This document shows, in pieces, positions 32,601-46,168 of a DNA stretch of 64,000 bases. Made by a program: the position numbers and the translations under genes. Below the pieces are notes generated by a model. It was not told the DNA's origin, searched no databases, and saw only the letters and a list, made by a program, of their open reading frames with translations. This DNA is from Ciona savignyi (lineage: Eukaryota > Chordata > Ascidiacea > Phlebobranchia > Cionidae). Within the stretch, counting starts at the first letter, position 1. Every line of letters begins with the position of its first letter. The stretch lies in NCBI GenBank assembly GCA_000149265.1, contig CH003236.1, positions 72,842 through 136,841 on the forward strand, given 5' to 3'.

Positions 32601-35283
32601 ATTAGAAAGGGTAGTCGGACATTATATAACGCATAGTCGGACAAAATATCGTTTAAATTTAGGGGCGGGAGAATGTACATTAACAGTCAACAACTATGGA
32701 GTTAGAGGAAATTACCCCATTCTTTATCTACCGTATATAGATGTAAGTACTTGTTAACGCCACATCGATAGGGTGCCTGGAACAAAACATGCGGTGCGCT
32801 TCTGCGTACGTGTTGGTATACTACGCGTCACGCTGATTGCATCTATAGCGAAGCCGCACAATATTCATTTCCACTTGGTATTTTTTTAAATTGTCCCCGG
32901 GCGTTGATCATCGGTATATTTCCGGGGGTAAACATATGAAAAATCATTGATGTCACTGGCATTGAAAAATATCTTTTCGATTGCTTATCTTAGAGGATAT
33001 CAGTGATTACAAGATACTAAATGCGTGATTTTATGGAATATATAAATGATGTCATAATGTTGATCAAGTGACCAATCGAATACATCGAAGATATTGCAAA
33101 ACTGGAAGGGTTACGTCACATATAAACGTTATCGCACTAATTAGTTGGATCGCTTACGCAAGTCGTTTTCAACCCCCACCCCCAAAAAACAACCATCGTA
33201 ATAATGTAGCCCGTTGTACAGATTAGATCTCAACGTTCACCCTGAAGCTTAGTATAAATAGAGGGTTACGTCAGCAGGGTGAGAATGGGGATAGCGGGAG
33301 GTTGGGTTACCGATTCGCACAGGTGCCGCCGCTTTAGTGGCTATGGGTCACATACACGCGAGTACTGCCCAGTAACACGACAAATGCGACCGGTACGCTA
33401 ACGCTCTTAATCGTTTCGATCTAATAAATATTGTATCTTAAAAGTTGATTAAGACAACAAATATTCTGTTTTTATGACTCACGACAAGGGATAAGATCTA
33501 TGTAGAAACGATAGCTTGGTAAACAGCGGTTCCGCGCATAAGAAGAAACTTGAACATAAAGGACCGTCATATCGCACACTGACAGAAAGCTACTGATTTA
33601 TTGAGTACTAACACACGTTGTGAGGAGCGAAGTTTATATATTGTAACGAGCCCTCCTACACAGCGAGGCTTGGTTTTCCAAACAACTAGTCATCGCTACA
33701 AGATGAATAGCGTGGGGTATCCGGTACGGATTACGCGCGGAAACATAAACCCTTCTAAACAACCCAGCCCCCAAGTACTTACTGTAGTGGTGGTAGAGAA
33801 ATCGAATCATTTTCATCAATTTGGAAGACAAATCATTCTAAAGAATTTTGCAGTGATATGTATCATTAGTCATGTTAGGGTGATTTTACTGGTCGATTTT
33901 GAACAGGCAGCTTGCCAGTCTTTTTGTGGCATTAGATTTATGTGTTTTTACTTGATTGAGTTAATTAGTTCAATAAAAATGTGTTGATGACCGAAGTCTA
34001 AACAGACTGGAATGTCAATAACAGTGTCTTGCCAGGAAGCAAGGGAACTGAGAAAACATATATTTCTTCTCGGCAATCTACTTTTAAAATCTTTTGGTGC
34101 GAATAAAGCAACGTAAAGTCGTTGCGCAATGAAAGCGTCGTGGTGGGATGCAACCGCTAGGCTTCTGCGACTACTGTGGTCTTACCGTTAAGTTCAATGA
34201 CGTAAAATGATTCCTAGTATATTCGCGTTTACCTTATATTTTCTGTGCTTTGACTGACAATTCAATATTCTTTATTATCCATCCAGTGAGCGAAGGCCCA
34301 ATTTAGAACAATGGAGCAGAAATAGGTAATAAAGTTAAAATGATGCATTGGCGATAGATGGCAGTAACATCACAGACAACGTGTCTGCGGACACTCGCGA
34401 AAAATAGTGCGTTTTAGGCGATTTTGTCATCACATTAAAAGTGGAAAAGAGTGCGGAAGAAAAAAAGAAGCGATGTTTGCTCACAAGAAAAACGCGCAGT
34501 AGATATAACAGCCTAGTCTGTGCGCTGTTCAGCAGTCGTAAATTAAGCAGTAACTTTGCCGTAATGTTTCAAAATCTGTGTGTTTATCGTGCAGTTTTGT
34601 TTTATAATCTAATAGAAACATTCAACTTAAAATAAAAGTAAGGGGCGGTGCTTAAAAAAGCGAAAAGTTTCAGGTGCAAGAAGCGGCGGCTTTCATGTTT
34701 TCTTGTTTCCTTTTGCTTTGTGATTTTAGAATCAATCAAACGATTTCAATGACTGTGGCAGCGGGGTAAAGTTTATAGATCGTTCCAAATCATTAATCAT
34801 AAAAGTCCTCACGCTATTCAAGTTGGCTGCTATAACTCGGCCGCTGTTTATGGAGGCTCACACAAAGGTATAGAGCAGCGAAGCGTAGAGACGAAGTTTG
34901 CAACGAACAATGGAACGCGATTGTTGCCGCCGGAAGCGACTTACAAAACATGCTTCTCTTTGAACGTTGGGGTCTAAATATAGTCAGTGACGTCAACGTC
35001 GTGAATTAGTTAGACGAGAGTCAGAGATTCACCTTGAATCACCCAGTCATTACCGGCGCACAGAAGTAGCATTGTAAAGTCATTGACTGATTTTCCTGCA
35101 GCTGTACTAACCTCGAATTTTACTTTCAGATATAAGCAGCGATTTAAGAAACGTTTATTATCTGACTTATTACGAAACGAGTTACCTGTTTACAACAATT
35201 TTGCTGCCGCAAACCCCAAGCATCGCCCCACGTCATATGTTATAAAGCGCTGGGTCTTTTTATTTATTTAATTTAATCTATTT
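29626..35283. other. Long intergenic region upstream of the ADAMTS gene; no gene seen
   Basis: About 5.6 kb without recognisable coding exons, RNA genes or transposon ends. Open frames (longest near 31064-31420 and 33601-33987) have no family resemblance, no signal of exon structure and unlikely composition. A perfect TGACGTCA at 34988-34995 lies about 290 bp before the ADAMTS start. The lack of repeats here compared with the flanks would suit a regulatory region, but that is only an inference. Confidence 0.45.
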
Positions 35284-38200
35284 ATGATGACACCTTCTTC
35301 ATTCAACGTTCAACTTATTTCTATAATTATTTTCATCGGGGCATCACTGTTCCAGTCGACGGAAGCACTGGCCACCAAACATATACAACGTCGACACGGT
35401 GAGTCCGGGTTAAAGTTACAAATATCAACGCCAAATGATGAGCGAATGTTTGTTTATTACCTCAACCATATACACGTTTATCATGGTTTACACTCGGCTA
35501 TGGCGAAAGTTCCCTGCCGTATATTATCTATGCCCGCCACTGCTAAATAAACATACCAAGGCAAGAACGGGCCATTTAATACGAGGCCTTTGTTCAGGGC
35601 TCTTTACTTTGATGAACTTTTGATATTTTCTCGGCTTCCCAGGAATCTAATAAGGCAACGAACCAGATTCTTTAGAAAATCGCTGAAGCGTTAAATTTCT
35701 CATCTGCTTTTATTACTCACACTACGGTTACAAACACGATACCGGCTAAAGTAACTTTTAACAACGGAATTTCTTTTTTTTCATGGGAATTCTACGGTGC
35801 AGAATTATCATTAAGAACTTTTGAAGACATGAAACACGCGTCAAGCGATTCGACCATTCACACGGTATGGCCACAAAGAGTTAGCCGAAATGGGGAATTT
35901 ATTGAGTTCGCCAACCTCAAGCCGCTATCCAAAATCAACTCCGAAGGGCTAAGAAAAAAACGAAGCGTTCAAATGACGGACGCCAGCGATAAATTAGACA
36001 CTACAACACAAGACGGTTTACACGAAGTATTTTTTGACTTAGGGAATTCCCCTGAATTTCCGCTCTCCGGAGCTCGACTCCGACTTACAAGGAATTATAA
36101 ACTAGTTTCACAAAACTTTATCGTGGAAGAAAGATCCAAAGGAGGAAAAATTAAATCCCGACATTCCAAGTTAGAGGACTGTCATTATATCGGAGTCATT
36201 CACAATCACGATAGCTTCTCCAAAGTAGCGCTCAGTCTTTGCAATGGATTGGTAAGCAAGTCGCTTTGAAAGTTAAGTAACATCCTCTCACGTACTTCTT
36301 TTATCAGCAAGGGGTGATTGCGAAAGGAGATGACACATTCTTCATCGAGCCGAAATGGAACCACACAATGAACGAGACGGGGGAGGGACCGCATCCTCAC
36401 ATCATTGTCAAGCGATCCACAGTGGTCAGGGTTGATGAAAAGAAAGCAGAGGTCGGACACTGCGGTAATACCGGTAAGTTTGTCTTTATTCGGTTGGTAA
36501 ATATGCGCTTTAAACATGACCTTGCAGAATCTGAACGTGGAGAGCAAGACAAACACACGGAAAAACGAAGCAGAAGGGAATCTAATTCCGCTGATTTTGA
36601 TTCATTTTCAAACCACCGAACCAGTGCTGGCCGAGACCGTATTCTCGGGGGAAGGCGTAGCAAACGCTCCGTGAGCGTTGAACGGAATGTTGAGACCATG
36701 GTTGTGGCCGACAAAAAGCTGATGATCACGCATGGGAAGCAAGAGCTTGAGAAATACATCCTCACCATCATGAATATTGTACGTATCCAGAGCTTGCTAT
36801 ATATGGCGTGGAATCACATATTGACGGAAACGATATTTAGGTGGCCGGATTTTACCACGACGCAAGCATCGGCAACGCTGTGAACATCATAATAACACGC
36901 GTCATCATCCTTACCGAAGACCAGGTAACACCAAATACAGAATGTTCGTGCTGGTGTGGTTTTCCGACCAATATTGCTGTAAGCAAGCCAAACCAACCTG
37001 TTTGCTTCGAATATTCCATAACCGCTTCATACTTAGAAAGTCAATCCGGTTTTTATCGGTTGCGTGGTTAAAGCGAATTCCAATAGCAGCCGACGTAAAT
37101 ATTTTGCTCTGGGAACAGGCTAATACTGTATTATCGTTTCTACTTCGCTAATCAACGCCCTCCTGATAGAGATCTAACGTTGTGTCATGGTACTTAGTCA
37201 TTAACTAACGTCACAATCGACTGAACTTGTATGTCATAAAAGAACAAACGAAACAAAATAGCCATCATGACAATCTCTCTCAAATATGGTTAAGCGTGAC
37301 TGGTTCTGCCGACAACTCATCTGGTATAAACCGGTTCATTTCATAACACTTAAGTTAGATTTGGCACTTTGACGATGGTTTTTTTGTGAAATTAACAACA
37401 TTGTATTAACAGCCTGGATTAGAAATCAACAACCACGCCGGTATCTCACTGGGCAGTTTCTGCGAGTGGCAAGCCGGGGTTAACATCAACGCCACGGGTG
37501 ATTCATCAGATTCTGGGTTGGCACATCACGACAATGCTGTGTTGCTAACTGGGTAAGTTACCATTATACGGCGGTGGCTTTGGGACAGACAGCAAACATT
37601 TTATTTAATAAGTTGACACAGCCACTTAATATATTTGCTTTTGTCGCCTATACTTATTTGCGCACAGGGCCAATTAAGAAGAAACGAAAAATCGGGTTCG
37701 GTGTAAGTTGTCCCATAAAGCACTATGCAACTTTAAAGTCAATACGAGCGGTTTAATACGCGTTGCTACGTGTAGGACATAAACTTGAACTTATACTTTA
37801 AGGAGATATAGCAAAACGCCAAATGAAACCAACTTTAAACAAACCAAAAAGTTAGAATTTAAGGTTAACGTCGAGTTCCATTCTAGAGCGTTTACCATTT
37901 CTACGATAAAGCACTGATTACGTCATTATTTAAATTGTCTAAGGTTTTCTCGTTCATTCATGCGTGACGGGCGTCTTCCGATCTGTGACGTTAAAAAAGT
38001 TTGTCGTGGGAAGGCTGGATTTCGCTGTGCTTTATTGCGTGCGTAAGATAGACACAAGTATATCGCTTTCAATGGTGGTAATGATACGTTTATATTGATT
38101 GGAACATTAACGGCAATTTCACGCTCGAACTGTGTTGTGAATCGACTGGTTATTCAGATTTGTTCCGAATAATTGTAGATACTTAGGTGCCGTATGTAGT

Positions 38201-41200
38201 ACCTTTTGCCGTATTAGTCAAAGAATGTTAACCTCCCTGCTTACTTTGTGCAATGAGTTCTTGCCAAACAGCGATGACGCATTTCAGCGAAACCCGTGTC
38301 CATAAACACTTCGCTACTTCGTGAAAACATCTTACCCTTGTTTCTTTTCAGAAACAACATATGCGTGAATAGCTACGAGCCTTGCGCTACATTGGGTAAG
38401 TACCTCAACAAATTGGTGTAACAAACATATACTTTATATTGAGTTGTTTTAATATCAAAGAAACCGTTAACTTCAAAGCTTTCATAAAACACGTTTTACA
38501 ATAATCTTCGTGTCTGACTTGATGGAGTCAATTATATATTTACGAGGTCGTGCTTATTTTGCCAACAACCGATAAAATATAAAATTTTGGGCCAGAATTT
38601 TATCTATATGAGCAATTAAGACTTCCAGTATCTTTATAAGTGGTGTCGAGTCTCATGGAGTCGAATCAGTGACGACTGGTTCAGTGGATTTACTAGTTTT
38701 GTATGTTGGTAACTATATCTACCAGACCGTCGCATTTATCTATTACTAAGTATAAGTCACGCATCATTGAATACAATAGCAGGGCGATAAATCTCAATGT
38801 CTCCCTTAGGCATGGCGAACGTCGGAGGTATGTGCGAGTCTGATAGAAGCTGCAACATCAACCAAGACACAGGACTCGCATCGGCATTCACCATCGCCCA
38901 TGAAATGGGTCATAAGTGAGTCCTTGTGACTGAGATAATCACACGTCTCACATCCGCGCCTCTCTTAATAACTACTCCTGGATTTCCTGGTATCAAAGTA
39001 ATAGCAACGTTTTACACAACCTTAATGGGCTGATTAAGCGCTTCGTCGCCAAGCACTAGTTCCGTAGCTTGTCTGGTTAAGTGCTGGTCTATAAGAAGAT
39101 ACTAAATTCTACATATCATGGTCTTCTTGTCCACAATTCCAATCCTTTCAAGCCCGATCGTGTCGTTATGTTAAGTGGCCGTAATTGCGGCGAAAAGTTT
39201 GTTCTAATTGAGCTCAGTTTTCTGCTGCCCGTTTCAAACAAAATTAGTTAAAATGCAGCCGTAAAACGACCGATTAAAAAATAATTGAAACAGTAACTAC
39301 ACTGCGATCGCTGCGCAAAACAGAGTCTGCGTAGGAAACCAAACGGCCTCGTCTCTGCGTGCAATCTTGTAACTAAAATATTTTCACTGGTTATTCAACT
39401 TCTGGGTTATTCACTCGAACTTCATTAAATAAAAAGTGACTGGAAATTTAATAATCCGGTAAATTTTGATCGTAAACGTGTTTATGACATTACAAACCCG
39501 GTGGTCGATTAGTTGGAACTGTGATTAATTAACTGGTTACATCTCAAAGTGGGGCGGGCCTCCCCAAATATTGGATCCCATAATTTATGTGCACCTTGTT
39601 CAAAGTTCAACCATCAATCTTTCATCCAGTTTTGGAATGGAGCATGACGGCCCCAAGAACGACTGTGGCCCGCAAAGTGGTAAACCTTCTCAGATCATGT
39701 CTCCCCAACTTACCAAGTACACGAGTCCCTTCAGCTGGTCGGTTTGCTCCAAGAACTACATCACTGATTTCCTTGAGTAAGTTGCATACTTTGGTAAACT
39801 GACTTCTCATGACTGCGTGTACTAAAACCATGTAACCGTGCAGTGCTGGCTCGGGGGAGTGTCTTCTTAACAGCCCGCCACAGCGAGATTTTGAATTGCC
39901 AACGGAATTGCCAGGCCAGCTACACGACGCTGATGAACAGTGCCGGTTGCAGTACGGAGCCGCCTCCCGACAGTGCAAATACGGGGTGAGCTGAATTTCG
40001 AACGAGTTCTCAAGCAACAGCTTGACGTATATACATGGTGCTTACGGTAAACACGAGAGCAATGTGTGTGGTCGGTTATTCACCTTCGTGTTGTCAATGC
40101 CAAAGTGAGCGATGTGTTTAAACAAGGTGTCGGGGCATTAAATCAAAGCGTTGGGCTCCCTCACACGACTAATTCCACCAACTTAATAATAAAACTTATT
40201 TGTTGTAACATTATCTTTTGGAATTTTCCAGTTTAATACAAAGTATTATGTCGTAACACTGCATTATTACCCAGGATGTCTGTAGAGAGTTATGGTGCTT
40301 AAGCAGAAGCGGTTATTGTGTAACAAACAGCATGCCGGCTGCAGAGGGAACTAATTGCTCAGATATTACTCCGCGCGGGGTAAGTTACAATATCATTTTT
40401 TACTGTCCAGCTTTTCTTATACACTTGCATTATCCAGTGGTGCTACCGGGGGCATTGTGTGCCATATGGTTACCGCGCAAATTCTGTTGACGGTCAGTGG
40501 GCGGACTGGACTTCCTGGGCGGAGTGTTCCAGAACTTGTGGTACCGGTGTGAGCTCTTCACACCGAAGCTGCGATAACCCTGCGCCCGAACATGGCGGCC
40601 GATACTGCGTGGGTGGGCGCAAGCGATATCGATCATGCAACACTCAGGTAGGGACATTATATTTGCTTAGCTTAGGTGTGTTATTAAACTACTTCTGTTT
40701 GACGATTGAGCGGATTTATTTCTCTCTAGTTTTATAGATTTAACATCCCTGTTGTTTTGATGTTTTAAGTCCCTGGACGCTAACGCTGAACTTATTACTT
40801 CAGGCATGTCCAAATGCTGGTAGCAGTGATTTCAGACAAGAACAATGTGCTCGATTCGACACTGAACCCTTTCAAGGAAGATATTTCAACTGGATCGCTT
40901 TCAACGGAGGTAAGTTGCTTCAGTAAACGTGAACCGACAGGTGCTTAGCATTATACTCATCAGGTTACCAAGTGAACCCGTGCGCGCTTAACTGCAAACC
41001 GCAAGGTTACAGTTTCTATGCTGAGAGGGCACCTGCAGTGGTGGACGGAACACGATGTTTCTCCAACTCACTGGACATGTGCATCAACGGCGAATGCCAT
41101 GTAAGCTTATGGGTTGTTAACTCAATATGTAAATTCGATTACGGATGGTCAGACTTAAAATTCATCCAGTCGTATAAAATTATGCCAAGATAATATTGCT

Positions 41201-43471
41201 TTGGGTATTATATCAACCGCTGGTAACGCAAGTTATTTCTACAGCATGTTGGATGTGATCATGTTCTGCATTCTGACGCTGTTGAGGATAAATGTCGTGT
41301 TTGCGGCGGCGACGGATCAACTTGCCATACCGAAGCTGGAGTCTTCAACCAGCTTGTCACGAGAACACGTAAGAACGACGTAATTAACTCTATATATACA
41401 AATCCAACAATCTGTATAGCTTCCGCACAATGCTTCTTATTTACCGGAAATTTATAACAAAGGCTTCTCTTGAAACCGACACAGCACCGCTGTTCTAGGT
41501 ACTAACAATAGCCGCTTGTCTCATAGCCTCTGATATTTATCGGCTTATGACCTAACTCTCGCAATATTCCGCCCGAGGCTCTATAACATTATTTTGTATT
41601 AAAGATTTTTGCCGGGCTACAACGCACTGCTCTGCCAGTATTGTTACTTTATGATTGCCACAGACGAACATTTAATTTATATAACCCTATAATTTAAGAT
41701 GGTACCATATGTTTATTGTTAAGTAAAAAGTGACGTTATTTTGCAGAATATCAAGAAGTTGTCACCATTCCAAAAGGCTCGGTCAACATATTTATTCAGG
41801 AATTGGAAATATCTGTTCAAAACTATATTGGTAAGAATTAATTACTAGGCAACTTTAAAGAATGCTGTCAAACTGTAGCTAAACCGCAAATTCGCACAGC
41901 TCTACAAAATACTAACGGTGAAGAATATATTAATGGTGGATGGGCGATTGATTGGCCAAGAAAGTTCGAGATTGCCGGCACCATGTTTTCATACAAGCGT
42001 CCTGCGGATGAACCAGAGTCACTGCAAGCGCTCGGCCCAACGACTGAGGATCTTGTTGTAATGGTGAGTAATGTCTGTGGTTATAAACCGATATCAACTT
42101 ACACCCGGTACTCTTAGATGTTGTTGCAAGAACCCAACCGAGGATTGAAATACGAATACAACGTTCCAATCGCAAGGGAGGGAAGCACAAGCGGAGAGGA
42201 GTCAGCTTTTCTTTGGACCCATGGGGATTGGACGCCTTGTAGTGCCTCATGTGCCGGTGGCACACAGCGTCGCCCAATCGAGTGCCGGCGTATTGATGAT
42301 GATACACTGGTGCAACACAGTTATTGCAATCCAGCCACTATGCCGAGCGAGCATATTCAATCTTGCAATGTCGAGCCATGTGCACCACGGTAAGTTTTAA
42401 TCTGGGTATTCTATCGATTTACAATTGATTATACGTTATTTACCGATTTGTTTGTCATCAGTTGGATCAGCGGGTCGTGGGGACACTGCAGCCGCACATG
42501 TGGCGGTGGACACCACACAAGGACCGTTGTTTGCATGCGCGCCATCACACACACCGAGGACGAAGTAGTGGATGACAGATATTGCACCGACCGCAAACCT
42601 CAATCCACTCAATCGTGCAATGATGATACCTGTCCGGCTAGATGGCACACTGGCAGTTGGACACGGGTAAGTTATATTTGCATGGCAGGAGCATAAACTC
42701 ATGTTATCGCCGGCAGTTGGAAATTGGTATTTTTGAAGTCAATAGTTAGAACATCACGTCAGAAATGACCGTTTGGTGCCTAGCCCATTAAGTCACATGT
42801 AGGTTTCCAATACGTAACCGTCCAGCAAGTGGAGCGACGCGCTAATAAATTGTTTTAAAGCTGACAAACTTACATAAGAAAGACTGTACGGGTAGCAATA
42901 AAAATCTCTTTTATTCACCAGTGCAATCCGTCGTGTGGCTCGGGTTGGAAGAGAAGATCAGTGACATGCGCATCTGCTGACGGACTGGAGACTTATGGCG
43001 AAAGTGAATGCGATGTCAACCAAAAACCGTCCATTCGAGCTCGGTGTATGAATAGACCATGTCGACCACGTTGGATTGCGGGGAAATGGGGACAGGTTAG
43101 TTTGCGTAGTGAGTTGTCTTAACATCGTTAAAAAGAAAAAAAACATTAACAAAATTTAGAAAAAGAAAAAACATTAACAAAATTTTAATTTACAGTGTTC
43201 CGGAACTTGTGGACATGGGCAGAAACGACGGCGTGTGGTGTGTGTGGATCCTATGACCAATCGTGCATCGAACGCGTGTTTTTATAGTAGGAAGCCGAAG
43301 ACAACGATATCTTGTAATGCGAAATGCGAAGAAGCGGAAGTCTCACAAGAACAATGTGTGGATGACCCTAACTTGGCATATTGCCCAATGGTGCTGCAGT
43401 TAAAATTCTGCAATCGAAAGTACTTCCGAAAGTTGTGTTGTCATACGTGCTCGTCGGGGGGTGCGCGGTGA
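35284..43471 (+). CDS. ADAMTS6/10: ADAMTS metalloprotease, pro-orthologue of ADAMTS6/ADAMTS10
   Basis: Complete gene, 21 exons: 35284-35398, 35803-36251, 36308-36473, 36528-36778, 36841-36924, 37413-37552, 38352-38395, 38810-38915, 39630-39776, 39844-39985, 40275-40379, 40438-40647, 40804-40909, 40964-41100, 41245-41368, 41747-41830, 41900-42063, 42118-42389, 42462-42666, 42922-43095, 43196-43471; 3501 nt, 1166 residues. Order: signal peptide, prodomain with furin site RRSKRS, reprolysin domain ([11 protein letters not shown]; zinc site HEMGHNFGMEHD; Met-turn QIMSPQ), disintegrin-like [11 protein letters not shown]...[17 protein letters not shown]1 ([17 protein letters not shown]), Cys-rich ([27 protein letters not shown]), spacer, four more TSP1 repeats and a PLAC domain ([15 protein letters not shown]). 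Five TSP1 plus PLAC and close residue match point to the ADAMTS6/10 clade, secreted proteases acting on fibrillin matrix. All catalytic residues are present. Confidence 0.95.
36474..36527 (+). other. 54-nt in-frame intron of the ADAMTS gene
   Basis: GTAAGT...TTGCAG, 54 nt, no stop in frame. If retained it would add 18 residues (starting KFVFIRLVN) to the prodomain. Residues on both sides fit the family better when it is removed, so it is called an intron. Confidence 0.7.
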
Positions 43472-44866
43472 TGATTATACCTCAATACCCGTTATGTGAC
43501 CCTTCAAAGTTTGGGTGTTTCGGGCGGCTTGATGATATATTTCACTGTGAGTGGAGTGCGGTGGTTAATGGCCCTAACCGCTCTGACGGCGCGAAGATTG
43601 AACTCGGGGACATTTGACTTCGCAATACAGCATCTATGATGTCATTGATTACGCCACGAAACATTGGTGACGCGATGTGTCCAGTATTTTTGCCCTTCAC
43701 TGATGCGCGGATTGACCCCCTTTGCATCTCTACCATTCTACCTAAGTTTCTTTAGCGAAGTATTATAAATCTTTCTTTTAATCAGTATTATATATAAGAC
43801 TTTTATATTTATTTATTTTTTGACGTTATCGCATATTTATGACGCACTCGACAAACTTGCCGCTGGTGTCTTTGTTATGTCAAAGGTGTTCTTTGACCAC
43901 TTTTTGAATTAAAGTTCCCCCCTACAATCGCACTTTTCCGATGCAAATTGGTTTATTTCATGGGACCAAGGGTTACTGTTAAACGCGACGTTTAAACATT
44001 TTGATACAATACAATTTCTTAAAAAATCAATATATTTTTTCAATCATTGATTTCTCAGGCTATCTTTGCACGCAGAAATTCTAACCAGCACGTTCAAAAC
44101 GCCACAGGCACCCATGGAGATGCCAGCTAAATCGTAGCTGTTATACGCCAGAGAGAGAGAGAGAGAGAGAAATCAATGTTCAGATTTAGTTAGACTTTGT
44201 TCCAAAATTACCACTGATGTCAACAAATCAATCAGTTGTCAGAAGTACAAAATTGCAAGGTCGGGTTGCGGGAGCAAATATGTCACTTGAGCAGAGCATA
44301 CAAAGTGATTTACTGCGTGGAATAAGTCTGGTGTAACATGGTGTCGGGAAAACGACTATCGATATAACACAGACCGTTTTACGGGTTGGTTGTATCTTTG
44401 CATCTAATAATAATGGAAATACACCCATTAACTTAATTGCTATGCTTTTTAAGTAACTCATTTCGGTTTGGGTGCGTATATTAATGGGATACATGCGTAT
44501 ATAAATGGGATAATTAATCTCTTTGTGCGAATGGATCTGACGAGTGGTGGCATCTTAATAATGGTGTTTGAGTGAGTATTTTGCTGAGAAACAATAGCAA
44601 TGATTCCCCATTGTTAATTCGGTTGGAAGCAGCATGTGGTGGGCTTGCAACGGTGTTTTTGACTGAACGTTATATATTTCTACATGCAGAAATTAACGGG
44701 TTCCGTGGGTAACTAATTACTCTTAGTTTATCTAATAGAAGGTGTAAGATAGTGTCTATAGCACTTGTTTGCCATACCATCAATTAAACCCTATTGACTG
44801 TATTCCAGATAGTTTCGCATAAAATAAAGGAATATAATATAAAGTGTATAACGTCCGTTTCTGACA
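43472..44866. other. ADAMTS 3' flank; no gene seen
   Basis: Holds a (GA)n microsatellite at about 44150-44170. No further exon was found; the PLAC domain and stop already complete the protein. Confidence 0.5.
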
Positions 44867-45370
44867 TTACACCGATGCGATATAGTTCTGGTAAATGTTG
44901 AAACCAAACTCGTTTTTGCTATCCCGGAATTCATGATCGCCGGTCAGTTGTTGCCTCACTATTTCTTGTTGTAAAATCTTGACGACCAACACAACATGGG
45001 CAACAAACCCCAGGTAGTCGTACAAAACTTGACGGCGGCTTATATACATCGAAGCGTCAATTTCTCATTTTCTCAAACATTTTCTATTCTAAAACCAAGT
45101 TTTCGGTATCTCATCCAGTACTCGCTGTTTTTTTAAAACCCACTTCGTCTAACGGAATCCACCTTTATGCAACAGTAGACGTGGTATTTCTATGCGTCGA
45201 TAGCTTCTTTTTCGCTGAGTGCAGACGTTAAACAACCATCCACGTAGAAAATGTTTTTGGCGAGTTCAGATATTTGTTAAACTGCTTCGCCCAAATTATT
45301 CTGCCACTTGCTTCGAACAAATACTAAAGGTAATGACGTAGATTCGAATATATGACCCAGAATCTGGATA
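44867..45370 (-). mobile_element. Fragment of a BEL/Pao retrotransposon pol gene
   Basis: The minus strand contains stretches typical of BEL/Pao pol: NIFYVDGCLTS from the reverse-transcriptase palm region and LGFVAHVVLVVKILQQEI from the conserved block between reverse transcriptase and RNase H. Only this short part survives, it is broken, and no LTR could be linked to it. A MITE-like element abuts it at about 45377. An old fossil. Confidence 0.7.
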
Positions 45371-45376
45371 TAATGG

Positions 45377-46168
45377 GTCCCATTTGAAAAATTGGGACAC
45401 ATATTGTTTTTGTCCGTTTTTTTCTTCTTTTTTTCGTCAAACGCTTGACAGGCATGGCATGTCGCCCCGACAACCAGGCCCGGTGCTAGGAACCGCGGGG
45501 CCCAATTAGAAATGTGATGGCGGGGCCCCTACTCTTCATAGCAAAATTTATGGGTGTTTATATATCATAAAATACATTCCAGTACATACAAATTACAAAA
45601 ATATACATTTAATACTTGCTATAAAACAAATTAAAGGTAATGTGGATGCTTATTTACGATATATTGTTTTACTTCCAAATATATGTATATATATATATAT
45701 ATATATGTTTGGAAGTAAAACAAACAATTATTTAGCAACCATATTCATTATGACGTAACAGGCAGACACAGAAATATGAATTTGATGTAGTTACGATGCA
45801 TAACAAATTGATTTTATGAGAAAGAATATTATTTCACTTTTTATTTTACGTTTCAGTAGTATTTTAAACCTCGTAATACAGAAAGACCCCCGCTACCGCG
45901 GGGCCCCTTCAAGGTGCGGGGCCCAATTTGATCTAATCGGTCAAATCGGCCTAAAACCGGCCCTGCCGACAACTACCAGAGGGAAAAATAGAATCGCAAT
46001 GAGACTTTGTCATTTGTTAGTCAACATGGGGTAGATGAGCAGAAACCAAAATTTTGGATAATAAACGCAGGGGAATTCCCCTGGGACGTTAAAAACCAAA
46101 ACGCTATTTTTTTCTAAAAAAACGGACAAACACAATATGTGTCCCATTTTTCCAAATGGGACCCATAC
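45377..46168. mobile_element. MITE-like copy of the tandem-unit family, with inverted ends
   Basis: Left end TGGGTCCCATTTGAAAAATT and right end AAATGGGACCCA are inverted, continuing for about 50 bp through CACATATTG and TTGTCCGTTTTTT. One core unit (GGGGAATTCCCCTGGGACGT) lies between. The middle is split by a hAT MITE (45475-45965). Without it the element is about 290 bp. It shares its core with R1, R3, R4 and R5. Confidence 0.7.
45475..45965. mobile_element. hAT MITE with perfect 8-bp target duplication
   Basis: From CAGGCCCGGTGCTAGG to AAACCGGCCCTG, 491 bp, flanked by CCGACAAC (45467-45474 and 45966-45973). GCGGGGCCC occurs near both ends. In its middle, GTTTTACTTCCAAA and TTTGGAAGTAAAAC flank a TA run (about 45669-45723), which could extrude as an A+T cruciform. 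Non-autonomous. Confidence 0.88.

Noticed and set aside
33601-33987. A 128-codon open frame upstream of ADAMTS
   Set aside because: No recognisable domain and it does not join ADAMTS exon 1.
39622-40017. A 131-codon minus-strand frame
   Set aside because: It is the antisense shadow of ADAMTS exons 9 and 10.
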